Below are positions 9,201-15,615 of a stretch of DNA of 20,204 nt, piece by piece (position 1 is the stretch's first letter; every line of letters begins with the position of its first letter). A program made the translations under genes and the position numbers. Origin of the DNA: a virus; IMG/VR virus record IMGVR_UViG_3300025098_000367, positions 1 to 20,204 of that record; one strand, 5' to 3'. The notes under the pieces are model-generated. The model had not been told where the DNA came from, did no database searches, and worked only from the letters and a program-made list of their open reading frames with translations.

Positions 9201-9430
9201 TGCAGAGCATTCGCATACAGGCAGACGAAGCTAAGCGTTTAAAGAACGACACTGCTTTCCAGCAGTTTGTCCAAGATGTTCGTGATGTGCAGATCAGCAT
9301 ATTCACAAACACAACTGCTCAGGAGATTGAGCAGCGTGAAGAGGCGCACGCAATCATGCGCGCGTTAAACCAGATCGAAATGCAGCTTGACGCAGCGATT
9401 GCTGCAGAGCGCATGTTAGATCGCAAATAA
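9200..9430 (+). CDS. Small helical protein between portal and scaffold, 76 aa
   Basis: This is an all-helical, charged protein with the pattern DTAFQQFVQDVRDVQISIF and EQREEAHAIMRALNQIEMQL. Short proteins of this kind commonly sit between portal and scaffold genes in podoviruses with this capsid type; their job is not established. The start overlaps the portal stop (TAATG). The next gene begins 11 bases after its stop. No signal peptide or membrane segment is present. Confidence 0.7.
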   Translation: MQSIRIQADEAKRLKNDTAFQQFVQDVRDVQISIFTNTTAQEIEQREEAHAIMRALNQIEMQLDAAIAAERMLDRK

Positions 9431-9441
9431 GGAGTAGCACC

Positions 9442-10422
9442 GTGGAAGCGACTACTATTGAGAGTGCAGTGGAGAGCCTTTTGGCACCACAGGATAATTC
9501 CGAAGAAACAGTTGAAGCTACAGAAGAGCCAACTCAAGACGTTGAGAGCGATTTTGAAGAAGAGGCTGTGGAAGAGGAAGTCATCGAAGCATCTGACGAT
9601 GATGGTGAAGCCGAATACGAAGATGATGCAACTGAATATACTGACGAAGTAGAAGCCGTTGAGGATGACAGTGAAACTCTGTACGACATCACTATTGATG
9701 GTAAGCCAGAGCGCTGGACCCTTTCCCAACTAAAGCAGTCTGCTGCGGGTCAGGGCTATATTCAGCAAAAAATGCGTGAAAACGCTGAGCAATCTAAGCA
9801 GATTGATGCAGCAAAAGCGCACTTAGCTCAGCAGTTAAACATGCTGAACAATTTAACCCAGCAAGCGCAGAGTGGCGAACTTGCTCCACCCACGCCGCCA
9901 TCAAAGGAACTTCTTGAGAGTGACCCGATTGGGTACATGCAAGAGAAGGAAGCCTACGAAGCGGCAATGGGTGAGTACAACGTCAAGATGCAACAAGTGC
10001 AGCAACTGCAAGCACAGCAGGCGCAACAGTCGGAGCAGCAAAAACAGCAGCACCGTCAGGAGCAAATGCAGTTATTGCAGCAACGTGTGCCTGATTTCGC
10101 TGACCCTCAGAAATACGAGAAGGCGGCTCAGGATATGCTACGCGGTGGGCAGGAGTATTACGGGGTTCCACAGGAAGCTCTAATGCAACTCACTGACGCT
10201 GTAGAGATTGAAATCCTGTATGACGCGATACGCTATCGCAGACTGCAGGCCAATCGCAAAAACGTAGACCAGAAAGCTAAGAAAGCTAAGCCTATGGTCA
10301 AAGCTGGCGCTAAAAAGGTTCAGGATAGTGCGGCTGCAACTCGCAGAAAACAGCAAGCCAAAGCTATGAAGTCTGGGAATATCGCAGACATGGCAGACTT
10401 GCTACTAGACCCTAAACTTTAG
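9442..10422 (+). CDS. Capsid scaffolding protein, 326 aa (GTG start)
   Basis: The charge layout is typical of scaffolds: a very acidic N-terminus (about residues 20-80, nearly all Glu/Asp/Val), then YDITIDGKPERWTLSQLKQSAAG, a Gln-rich coiled coil (about 115-215), and a basic, Lys-rich C-terminus (about 265-318) that could bind the coat protein. It lies directly upstream of the major capsid gene. GTG 9442 is chosen because AAGGAG is 7 bases upstream. Scaffold proteins guide procapsid assembly and then leave the shell. Sequence similarity among scaffolds is low, so the call rests on composition and position. Confidence 0.8.
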   Translation: MEATTIESAVESLLAPQDNSEETVEATEEPTQDVESDFEEEAVEEEVIEASDDDGEAEYEDDATEYTDEVEAVEDDSETLYDITIDGKPERWTLSQLKQSAAGQGYIQQKMRENAEQSKQIDAAKAHLAQQLNMLNNLTQQAQSGELAPPTPPSKELLESDPIGYMQEKEAYEAAMGEYNVKMQQVQQLQAQQAQQSEQQKQQHRQEQMQLLQQRVPDFADPQKYEKAAQDMLRGGQEYYGVPQEALMQLTDAVEIEILYDAIRYRRLQANRKNVDQKAKKAKPMVKAGAKKVQDSAAATRRKQQAKAMKSGNIADMADLLLDPKL

Positions 10423-10438
10423 TAAAGGAAAGTGAACT

Positions 10439-11395
10439 ATGGCACAGCCAAGCAACACATTCGACAGCTATGATGCAGTCGGCATTCGTGAAGATTTGAG
10501 TGATGTAATCACCAACATCTCACCAGAAGAAACACCATTCCACACGAAGTCTGCAAAGACCCGTGCGCGCAATACATTGCATGAATGGCAAACAGACAGC
10601 CTACGCGCGTCTACAGCAAATGCTCACATTGAAGGTGACGCAACAACTGCGGAAGCACGTTCAGCGACAACTCGCTTGGGCAACTACACACAAATCTTTA
10701 AGAACGCAGTTGTCGTACCTGACACTGACGAAGGTTTGGATAAAGCAGGCCGTGCGCGTGAAATTGCGTACCAAACGCTAAAAATTGCCAAAGAGCAAAA
10801 ATTGGACATCGAAAAAGCACTTTTCGACAACAATGCTCGTGCAGCGGGTAACTCCACAACTGCGCGTGAGCTTGCTGGTGCGCCTGCATGGTTGACATCA
10901 AACACAGACTTTGGTGCTAACGAAGGTGCAGACGCAACGGGTGACGGTACAGACGCACGTACAGATGAGACAACAACTCTTATCGCGTTTGACCAAGACC
11001 GCTTTGATGGCGTAATGCAGTCAATCTGGGAAAACGGTGGAAACCCAGACACTGTATATCTATCAGCGTTCCAAATGAACAAGGCGTTGGCTTTCACAGG
11101 CAACAACAACCAGCGTTCAGCGGTACAAGCTGGTGACGAGCGTGTCATCAAATCACTTGCAGTATACGTTACACCTTGGGGAACTATTGAGTTCATGCCA
11201 AGCCGTGAGAACCGTTCTCGTGACGTATTCATCATGCAGGATGATATGTGGGAAGTCGCAACATTGCGTCCAACCAAAAACGTTGCACTTGCAAAAACTG
11301 GCGACAACACAACTCGCCAAGTTGTTACAGAACTTACATTGGTCTGTAAGAACGAAGCTGCAAACGGCGGCGTTTTCGACAACACAACGTCATAA
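10439..11395 (+). CDS. Major capsid protein, SU10/DUF5309 family, 318 aa
   Basis: The N-terminus TFDSYDAVGIREDLSDVI followed by TNISPEETPF and the NTLHEWQTDSLRA motif (about residues 46-58) are hallmarks of the SU10-type (DUF5309) HK97-fold capsid family. Further matches are GNYTQIFKNAVVVPDTDEGL, KEQKLDIEKALFDN, and the C-terminal VYVTPWGTIEFMPSRENR and VFIMQDDMWEVATLRPT. The protein builds the icosahedral shell. AAAGGAAAG precedes the ATG, as expected for a highly translated gene, and a strong terminator follows 15 bases after the stop. A 233-residue open frame on the opposite strand (10684-11385) is a codon-bias shadow. Confidence 0.93.
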   Translation: MAQPSNTFDSYDAVGIREDLSDVITNISPEETPFHTKSAKTRARNTLHEWQTDSLRASTANAHIEGDATTAEARSATTRLGNYTQIFKNAVVVPDTDEGLDKAGRAREIAYQTLKIAKEQKLDIEKALFDNNARAAGNSTTARELAGAPAWLTSNTDFGANEGADATGDGTDARTDETTTLIAFDQDRFDGVMQSIWENGGNPDTVYLSAFQMNKALAFTGNNNQRSAVQAGDERVIKSLAVYVTPWGTIEFMPSRENRSRDVFIMQDDMWEVATLRPTKNVALAKTGDNTTRQVVTELTLVCKNEAANGGVFDNTTS

Positions 11396-11410
11396 CGTCA
11401 TAACGTTACT

Positions 11411-11439
11411 GAAGGGGCGGCAACGCCCCTTCTCTTTAT
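11411..11439 (+). terminator. Intrinsic terminator after the capsid gene
   Basis: A perfect 9-bp stem GAAGGGGCG / CGCCCCTTC (11411-11419 with 11424-11432) is capped by GCAA, a GNRA tetraloop, and followed by TCTTTAT. A terminator just after the capsid gene would keep capsid mRNA abundant, as the terminator after gene 10 does in T7. The T-tract is imperfect, so read-through into the downstream genes is likely. Confidence 0.8.
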
Positions 11440-11451
11440 CAGGAGGCAGTA

Positions 11452-11760
11452 ATGAGAGTTTTAGTTAAGTATCGCAGCATGTCCACAAGTGTAGGGCGCG
11501 TGCGCAACGGCGATATAATTGATATTCCAGAAGCAGAATATAAAAAGATTTGCACAACGAAACCGATGGCGTTAGAGGCTTTGCCTGAGCTTCCGCTTGA
11601 AGAGCCTAAAAAGGTACAAAAAGTTGTACAGAAACCTGTACAAAAGAAAGCACCTGCGAAGCGCAAGCGGGCGCGCAAGGCTGACGGTACGCTGAAAGCT
11701 GATGATCCATCCACACCAGACGTAAATGAGGCTTGGGAAGATGGCAAACACCTCAACTAA
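11452..11760 (+). CDS. Small basic protein downstream of capsid gene, 102 aa
   Basis: The N-terminal half (VKYRSMSTSVGRVRNGDIID then IPEAEYKKI) looks like a small beta domain. The C-terminal half is a Lys/Pro/Val repeat region (KKVQKVVQKPVQKKAPAKRK at about 58-77) ending in an acidic DVNEAWEDG tail. Proteins of this build directly after the capsid gene are often minor head or head-completion proteins, but I do not recognise a named family. AGGAGG lies 6 bases before ATG 11452, giving a strong independent start after the terminator. It overlaps the next gene by 20 bases. Confidence 0.6.
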   Translation: MRVLVKYRSMSTSVGRVRNGDIIDIPEAEYKKICTTKPMALEALPELPLEEPKKVQKVVQKPVQKKAPAKRKRARKADGTLKADDPSTPDVNEAWEDGKHLN

Positions 11761-12043
11761 AATCAAAGAAACTATTAAGTTTGAAGATGATAAGCTCATC
11801 ATCAAAAAGACGCATGACGCATCTGTAGCGCTGAAAGATGCGCAGCAAGCGCGTGAGCTATCCCCTAACGCATTCGCATCAGACTACAAGCATGTCGGCA
11901 ATGTGGACATGGCTATGCTAAATAATTGGCTAAAAGAGGCTGGAGTAGCATGGACAGATACACAAGCAGTAAAAGATGTGATAAAAAGGAAGTTAATGAG
12001 TAACGAATTTTCTGGACTGCGGGTTTGGGAAGGTAAGTGGTAA
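11741..12043 (+). CDS. Uncharacterised small head-region protein, 100 aa
   Basis: The start is placed at ATG 11741 (MANTSTKIKETI), because GAGG lies about 9 bases upstream; an in-frame ATG at 11726 would add five residues with no better ribosome site. The protein has two parts: FEDDKLIIKKTHDASVALKD, and a C-terminal NWLKEAGVAWTDTQAVKDVI followed by KRKLMSNEFSGLRVWEGKW. The same two-part layout occurs in hypothetical proteins encoded between capsid and lysis genes in related phages. No membrane segment. Function unknown. Confidence 0.6.
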   Translation: MANTSTKIKETIKFEDDKLIIKKTHDASVALKDAQQARELSPNAFASDYKHVGNVDMAMLNNWLKEAGVAWTDTQAVKDVIKRKLMSNEFSGLRVWEGKW

Positions 12044-12044
12044 G

Positions 12045-12281
12045 ATGGAAGTGAACTTTGAGATGATTGATGCGATCATGCAGTGGGTTGTCCTGCCTGT
12101 AGCGGGTGTTGTTATTTACATGTTCAACCGCCAAGGTCAGCACCATACTGACATTGCAGTTCTTAAAGCTCAGCACGAAGCCACCAGAACCTCACATGAT
12201 CGTGAGATGAAGGAAATGAAAACCACTATCGCCGCGATTTTCACAAAGCTCGACAATATAGAGCAAGCGTTAAGAAAATGA
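12045..12281 (+). CDS. Small membrane protein with coiled coil (holin/spanin-like), 78 aa
   Basis: One membrane segment covers about residues 10-27 (AIMQWVVLPVAGVVIYMF). It is followed by a charged helical region (about 34-78, with EATRTSHDREMKEMKTTIAA and heptad-like spacing). An N-terminal anchor plus a coiled coil is the layout of XhlA-type lysis accessory proteins and of inner-membrane spanins, and the neighbourhood is the start of the lysis region. No lipobox or catalytic motif is visible. The start follows the preceding stop by one base, so translation is likely coupled. Function inferred only from topology. Confidence 0.6.
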   Translation: MEVNFEMIDAIMQWVVLPVAGVVIYMFNRQGQHHTDIAVLKAQHEATRTSHDREMKEMKTTIAAIFTKLDNIEQALRK

Positions 12282-12282
12282 C

Positions 12283-12750
12283 ATGGCTATCCTTGAGAGC
12301 ATTGCAGCAGCAAACGCAGCGTATAACGTCATAAAGACCGCGCTGGGCAACGGCAAAGAAACTGCTGGTGTCATTAGCTCTATAGGTAAATTCCTTGCAG
12401 CAGAAGATGATATTAAGCAGGCAGTTCAAAAGAAAAAGAACAGCCCGCTTACAGCCATAACTGGTGGAGATGAGGGTGATTGGGAAGAGTTCCAAGCCCT
12501 TGAAAACATTAAACAAAAACGCGCTGAGCTAGAAAGCTACTGCAGACTGTACGCCCCTGCAGGCACTTGGGATCGCTGGATCGCTTGGCAGAATGAGGCG
12601 CGTAAGCAACGCCAAGCCGCACGCAAGGCTGCACAGTTAGCACATGAGAAAAAGATGGAGCAAATCCAGATTGCGGCAGGTGTCATGCTTGCAGTCACTG
12701 GGGTTGTTTTGGCAATCTATTATCTTGGCGTTTATATGGAAAAGTGGTGA
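12283..12750 (+). CDS. Uncharacterised protein with C-terminal membrane anchor, 155 aa
   Basis: The first 50 residues are helical and Ala-rich (ESIAAANAAYNVIKTALGNG). The middle holds a Trp-rich segment CRLYAPAGTWDRWIAWQNEA (about 87-106), then a basic helix, then one membrane span (about 128-150, IQIAAGVMLAVTGVVLAIYY). Such C-terminally anchored proteins upstream of phage holins may be virion or lysis accessory factors. The stop overlaps the next tiny gene by one base (TGATG). I do not recognise a named family. Confidence 0.6.
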   Translation: MAILESIAAANAAYNVIKTALGNGKETAGVISSIGKFLAAEDDIKQAVQKKKNSPLTAITGGDEGDWEEFQALENIKQKRAELESYCRLYAPAGTWDRWIAWQNEARKQRQAARKAAQLAHEKKMEQIQIAAGVMLAVTGVVLAIYYLGVYMEKW

Positions 12751-12914
12751 TGTGGATATTAGTGTGGCTTAGCTTCATAGATAATCGCTTTGAGTATTAT
12801 CAGCTAGGTACGTTTGGCACAGAGGCACACTGCAACAAAGCAAAGGCTAAGGCAGAGGTAATGGTTAAGAATGTCGGGCAAGCAGTCACCTGTTTTGCGA
12901 TTGATCGAAATTAA
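12750..12914 (+). CDS. Tiny gene, 54 aa, probable exported or membrane peptide
   Basis: ATG 12750 shares its A with the previous stop (TGATG), and the frame stays open for 54 codons to TAA 12912-12914. The product starts with a short hydrophobic stretch (MWILVWLSFI) and has two cysteines spaced 20 residues apart (HCNKAKAKAEVMVKNVGQ, then AVTCF). Small secreted Cys-pair proteins of this form are frequent in phage lysis regions. The coupling and fit in the gap make it a likely real gene. Function unknown. Confidence 0.6.
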   Translation: MWILVWLSFIDNRFEYYQLGTFGTEAHCNKAKAKAEVMVKNVGQAVTCFAIDRN

Positions 12915-12991
12915 GCCAAATGTCTGGTGTGTATACAAAAACGGAAAAGTCCTTATAATCACCACGCATAAACGAATAGCGGAGCGTATTT

Positions 12992-13243
12992 ATGGCACAC
13001 ACAGTAGTAGATGATTGGAAAATCGTGCCGCGCCTAATGATGATCGCGGTTACAGTTCTAACCTATAAAGCAGTCTTGTGGTTTATGACATTGCCTGACC
13101 CAACAGTAGCCCAAAGCGGGCTTGTAAGTGTCTGCATGGGCGCTCTTACAGGCTGTTTCGGCATCTGGATGGGCAAGGAAGCAAAGACAACCGTAACGCA
13201 GACCCAGACAAGCTCTAAGGTAGAGTATGATGTGGACAAATGA
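12992..13243 (+). CDS. Two-span membrane protein, holin-like, 83 aa
   Basis: The opening DDWKIVPRLMMIAV is a pattern I recognise from small membrane proteins of marine phages. Two membrane segments are predicted, about residues 14-32 and 43-60, separated by LPDPTVAQSG, with a polar C-terminal tail. Size and topology match class II holins, but a 3TM holin lies two genes downstream, so it may be an antiholin or another accessory. GGAG lies 7 bases upstream of the ATG. Its end overlaps a 32-codon gene. Confidence 0.65.
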   Translation: MAHTVVDDWKIVPRLMMIAVTVLTYKAVLWFMTLPDPTVAQSGLVSVCMGALTGCFGIWMGKEAKTTVTQTQTSSKVEYDVDK

Positions 13244-13328
13244 GGAACTAGTTACGCATGTAATTGTTAAGCTCTTGGAGCTTATCTTGGGCGTTGAGAT
13301 GACGCTGTATCAGGGAGTAATGGTATAA
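13230..13328 (+). CDS. Tiny overlapping gene, 32 aa
   Basis: ATG 13230 lies inside the end of the preceding gene in another frame, and TAA 13326-13328 is fused to the holin start (TAATG). It exactly bridges an 84-base gap that would otherwise have no function. The product has a hydrophobic helix (VIVKLLELILGVEMTLYQGV). It could be a leader peptide that couples holin translation or a small membrane peptide. Supported only by frame, fit and coupling. Confidence 0.45.
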   Translation: MWTNEELVTHVIVKLLELILGVEMTLYQGVMV

Positions 13329-13732
13329 TGCTTGATTTACTTGGAAAGCTGGTAGACCCAGTAAGCAATATCCTCGACAAAGTTATTGAGGACAAGGATC
13401 AGAAAGCCAAACTTGCGCACGAAATCGCAACAATGGCAGAGCGCCACGCACAGGAGCTTGCTAAGGGTCAAATCGACATCAACAAAGAGGAAGCGAAGTC
13501 ACGCAATATCTTTATTGCAGGCTGGCGTCCGTTTGTCGGTTGGACTTGCGGTTTAGCTCTTTTCTGGCACTTCTTGGGTCTACCTGTCACGCTGTTCATC
13601 ACTGGATGGTTTAACCTGCAGCACCCGCCATTGCCAGAGTTTGACATGAATAGCCTAATGACTGTTTTGCTTGGTATGCTGGGGCTTGGTGGTATGCGCA
13701 GCTTTGAGAAGTTTAAGGGACTTACGAAATAA
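13328..13732 (+). CDS. Holin of the GTA 3TM type, 134 aa
   Basis: After a charged N-terminal coiled region (about 1-60), the protein has the family signature GWRPFVGWTCGLALFW (65-80). Membrane segments lie at about 66-82, 84-97 and 108-122, ending in LLGMLGLGGMRSFEKF. This matches the 3TM holin family (GTA_holin_3TM), found in gene transfer agents and phages of alphaproteobacteria. It would permeabilise the inner membrane at the end of infection and release the endolysin encoded next. The start is fused to the preceding 32-codon frame (TAATG), and the stop is fused to the next tiny gene (TAATG at 13732). Confidence 0.85.
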   Translation: MLDLLGKLVDPVSNILDKVIEDKDQKAKLAHEIATMAERHAQELAKGQIDINKEEAKSRNIFIAGWRPFVGWTCGLALFWHFLGLPVTLFITGWFNLQHPPLPEFDMNSLMTVLLGMLGLGGMRSFEKFKGLTK

Positions 13733-13830
13733 TGGAAATGTGGCAGTGGATAATGCTGTTTTCAGCGGTAAGCCTTAACACGCTGGTTAATTGCTGGCGA
13801 CTTTACTTGGAGATGAAAAGACATGGCTAA
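13732..13830 (+). CDS. Tiny single-span membrane peptide between holin and endolysin, 32 aa
   Basis: ATG 13732 is fused to the holin stop, and TAA 13828-13830 overlaps the endolysin start at 13823 by 8 bases. The product has one hydrophobic helix (WIMLFSAVSLNTLVNCW) and a basic C-terminus (MKRHG). It fills exactly the 90-base holin-endolysin gap in a frame linked to both genes. An antiholin-like, spanin-like or translational-coupling role is possible. No annotation threshold for gene length would normally keep it. Confidence 0.55.
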   Translation: MEMWQWIMLFSAVSLNTLVNCWRLYLEMKRHG

Positions 13831-14449
13831 GGGCGACGCACTAAAGATGCTGCAAAAGAAATGCGGCGTAACTCCCGATGGCGCGTTTGGGCCAAACACC
13901 GCCTGCGCTATCGCAAACCATTACAAGATGAATGCAGTGCGTGGTGCGCACTTGCTAGGCCAAGCTGCACATGAAAGCATGAACTTCTTGGTGTCTGAAG
14001 AAAACTTAAACTACCGTGCAGCAACTATGTGCCGCGTGTGGCCCTCGCGGTTTGCATCTGAGGCAGAAGCTGCACCATACGCTATGAACCCAGAGAAACT
14101 GGCAAACAAAGTGTATTCAGGGCGCATGGGGAATGGCTCAGAAAGCTCTGGTGATGGCTGGAAGTACGCAGGCAAGGGCTTTATCCAGCTTACAGGTAAG
14201 GACAACACACGCGAGTTTGCAGAGCATATAGGCCGCGATGGTTTGGTTGATGATCCTTCACCGATTGCGGATGAGTTAGCTATGGACAGCGCAATATTCT
14301 TCTTTGAGAAAAACGGGCTGTTCAAACTTGCGGATCAGGGTGTCAACGATGACATAATCAAGCAAATCACAAGGCGCGTCAATGGCGGCTATCATGGGCT
14401 TGATGATCGCATGAAGAAAACCAAAGACATTTACCGCTGGCTAAGCTAG
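13823..14449 (+). CDS. Endolysin, glycoside hydrolase family 19, 208 aa
   Basis: The first about 34 residues resemble a short peptidoglycan-binding repeat (LQKKCGVTPDGAFGPNTACAI). The rest is a GH19 chitinase-type lysozyme domain: LLGQAAHESMNFLVSEENLN, with likely catalytic Glu51 and Glu60, then YAGKGFIQLTGKDN (115-128) and RRVNGG (184-189). It cleaves the peptidoglycan glycan backbone after the holin opens the inner membrane. There is no signal sequence, so release depends on the holin. It is the last rightward gene of the block and its stop shares CTAG with the stop of the convergent gene. Confidence 0.9.
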   Translation: MAKGDALKMLQKKCGVTPDGAFGPNTACAIANHYKMNAVRGAHLLGQAAHESMNFLVSEENLNYRAATMCRVWPSRFASEAEAAPYAMNPEKLANKVYSGRMGNGSESSGDGWKYAGKGFIQLTGKDNTREFAEHIGRDGLVDDPSPIADELAMDSAIFFFEKNGLFKLADQGVNDDIIKQITRRVNGGYHGLDDRMKKTKDIYRWLS

Positions 14450-14634
14450 TGCAGCGTTTCTGCGTCACCTGTCTCACCTGAGATAAGCGCCAGTACAACA
14501 ACGATTGCAGCCATAACCTCTTCAGGCTGCACTCCCTGCTCTACACGTTCATCCATGTAGTCTAGGAGCGCATCCACCTCTTCACTTGTGCTTTCTATAT
14601 CGTCATCCATGTCGATCTTCAGGAAAGTTTGCAT
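14446..14634 (-). CDS. Small acidic protein, last gene of the leftward operon, 62 aa
   Basis: The start is ATG 14634 with AAGGAG 7 bases upstream. The first two thirds are very acidic (IDMDDDIESTSEEVDALLDY), followed by a hydrophobic stretch EVMAAIVVVLALISG (about 39-53). It could be a weak membrane segment or a buried helix. The stop codon lies within CTAG, shared with the endolysin stop on the other strand. Very acidic small phage proteins can mimic DNA or inhibit host factors, but nothing specific can be claimed. No recognised family. Confidence 0.55.
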   Translation of the reverse strand: MQTFLKIDMDDDIESTSEEVDALLDYMDERVEQGVQPEEVMAAIVVVLALISGETGDAETLH

Positions 14635-14684
14635 AACTGCACTCCTTGTGTTGGCTGAGGTCAGTCTACAAGGTTTTGCAGGGA

Positions 14685-14885
14685 TTAGCTAATGTCCATC
14701 GCATCTGATCCGCGCTGTATCATATCTGCATGCATTGTTTCACATGTGCGCAGCAACGCGATATAAGCACGAACAAGGGCTTCCATTTCGTGATCGCCGC
14801 GCATCCACCTGTCTTGCGGTAAGCCGCGCTCTGCACGCTCTATAATCTTTGCTGCGATGGCAAAGTAGTCTGGTATATCATTCAT
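14685..14885 (-). CDS. Small uncharacterised protein, 66 aa
   Basis: A soluble, helical protein (DYFAIAAKIIERAERGLPQD then EMEALVRAYIALLRTCETMH). It starts at ATG 14885, 8 bases inside the HNH gene, and is probably translationally coupled to it. It is followed by a 50-base gap before the next gene. Family not recognised. Helical host-takeover proteins of this size are common in phage early regions. Confidence 0.55.
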   Translation of the reverse strand: MNDIPDYFAIAAKIIERAERGLPQDRWMRGDHEMEALVRAYIALLRTCETMHADMIQRGSDAMDIS

Positions 14886-15231
14886 CCTTTTCTCCCTCTA
14901 ATTCCATCCAGTGATAAATCCTGTGACAATTACAGCACAGTGGGATGCATTTCTCAACTTCCTCCCACATTCGCTTAAACTGACCTTGCTGCAACAACTT
15001 ACTTACCTTTGGGTCGTTGTTCTGGTCGGGGTGGTGAAAATCTATTGCAGCAGGATGAGAAAAGCCACAAAAAAAGCAGGACAAGCCTGCTTTGTAGTCT
15101 CGAAACTTCTGTCTTTGCTCTTTCTTTCGCTTTCGCGTTCGTTCAAGCGTGCGTTCTCTGTTGCGCTGATACCAATCAGCACCGTACTTCTTGTTATACT
15201 CCCTGCGCTTCCCCTTGTCTTTGTACGGCAA
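14878..15231 (-). CDS. HNH-type nuclease-like protein, 117 aa (TTG start)
   Basis: The N-terminus (MPYKDKGKRREYNKKYGADW, then a highly basic helix) is characteristic of a family of small phage HNH proteins. The nuclease core follows: CFFC (52-55), IDFHHPDQNN (63-72), and CCNCHRIYH (99-107) with its zinc cysteines and HNH-type histidines. It could nick or cut DNA. Candidate roles are packaging, recombination or homing. An in-frame stop lies 6 bases upstream and there is no ATG before residue 88, so TTG 15231 is the likely start, consistent with the family's usual N-terminus. Only a weak AGAAG ribosome site is visible. Confidence 0.75.
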   Translation of the reverse strand: MPYKDKGKRREYNKKYGADWYQRNRERTLERTRKRKKEQRQKFRDYKAGLSCFFCGFSHPAAIDFHHPDQNNDPKVSKLLQQGQFKRMWEEVEKCIPLCCNCHRIYHWMELEGEKDE

Positions 15232-15276
15232 AGGTCAATCTTCTTATGTTGGCTACACGCCTGAAATATAACATAT

Positions 15277-15492
15277 TTATTCAGGACGTAAAACAGGGGC
15301 AATGGACTTTGATAACTTGTCAGTCTTAATGCACCACATATTAACGTCACCGTCTGCAAACATATACTCTGCCATGTCCTCGTTGTCGCGGATCATAACC
15401 TGACACGCCTCATAGCTGGGCAACAGTATATACGACTGTATATCCATGCCTCTCACTGCGTATTCAATGTAAAACGCGGTAAAAAATTCCAT
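15277..15492 (-). CDS. Small uncharacterised protein, 71 aa
   Basis: The start is set at ATG 15492 because GGGAG lies 8 bases upstream. An in-frame ATG at 15567 would run the frame back through the long hairpin and lacks such a site. The product (FFTAFYIEYAVRGMDIQSYI, then LLPSYEACQVMIRDNEDMAE) resembles small phage proteins with an aromatic N-terminus and a central Cys. It has no membrane span. A 6-bp inverted repeat CCTGAA/TTCAGG overlaps its stop codon (15260-15285). Function unknown. Confidence 0.55.
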   Translation of the reverse strand: MEFFTAFYIEYAVRGMDIQSYILLPSYEACQVMIRDNEDMAEYMFADGDVNMWCIKTDKLSKSIAPVLRPE

Positions 15493-15525
15493 TGCGCTGG
15501 CTCCCTGTTTTGTTAGATTGTCGCG

Positions 15526-15610
15526 GTGGGGCGAAAGTGACTGTGCGATTACTGTGTTATTGCGCAATCAGGCTTGTTGATCGGCAAAATCTCGCACAAG
15601 TCCGCCCCAC
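15526..15610 (-). ncRNA. Candidate structured RNA: 85-nt long imperfect hairpin
   Basis: The gap between the transporter gene and the 71-residue gene folds on itself along its whole length. On the minus strand the arms are GTGGGGCG (15610-15603) with CGCCCCAC (15533-15526), GAC with GTC, TGTGCGA with TCGCACA, TTGC with GCAA, and CGATCA with TGATTG around a 7-base loop. That is about 28 pairs with small bulges and one larger internal loop. The innermost stem needs a G-U pair on the minus strand but would be an A-C mismatch on the plus strand, which favours an RNA read leftward with the operon. No T-run follows, so it is not a simple terminator. Possible roles: riboswitch, processing site, stable sRNA, or a DNA cruciform. 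Confidence 0.5.
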
Positions 15611-15615
15611 ACGAT

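Noticed and set aside
10684-11385. 233-codon open frame opposite the capsid gene
   Set aside because: It lies wholly antisense to a clear capsid protein, has no recognisable motif, and is explained by codon bias.
11385-11408. Direct repeats of CATAACGT at the capsid gene end as an attachment site
   Set aside because: The repeat is only about 9 bases, tandem, and no integrase gene is present; it is probably local slippage.
12931-12959. Perfect TATAAT (12954-12959) upstream of the holin-like gene
   Set aside because: No acceptable -35 lies 15-19 bases upstream and there is no extended TG, so a promoter is not supported.
15260-15285. CCTGAA/TTCAGG hairpin at the end of the 71-residue gene as a terminator
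   Set aside because: Only 6 bp, AT-rich loop and no T-run on either strand, and the next operon genes follow closely.
14911-15329. Plus-strand open frames of 106-117 codons inside the island
   Set aside because: They are antisense to the HNH gene, whose cysteine and histidine motifs are clear, and they have no ribosome site.
15526-15610. tRNA gene suggested by the 8-bp GTGGGGCG/CGCCCCAC acceptor-like stem and 85-nt length
   Set aside because: There is no T-arm next to the 3' strand, no TTCGA-type T-loop, and the interior pairs into one long rod rather than a cloverleaf.
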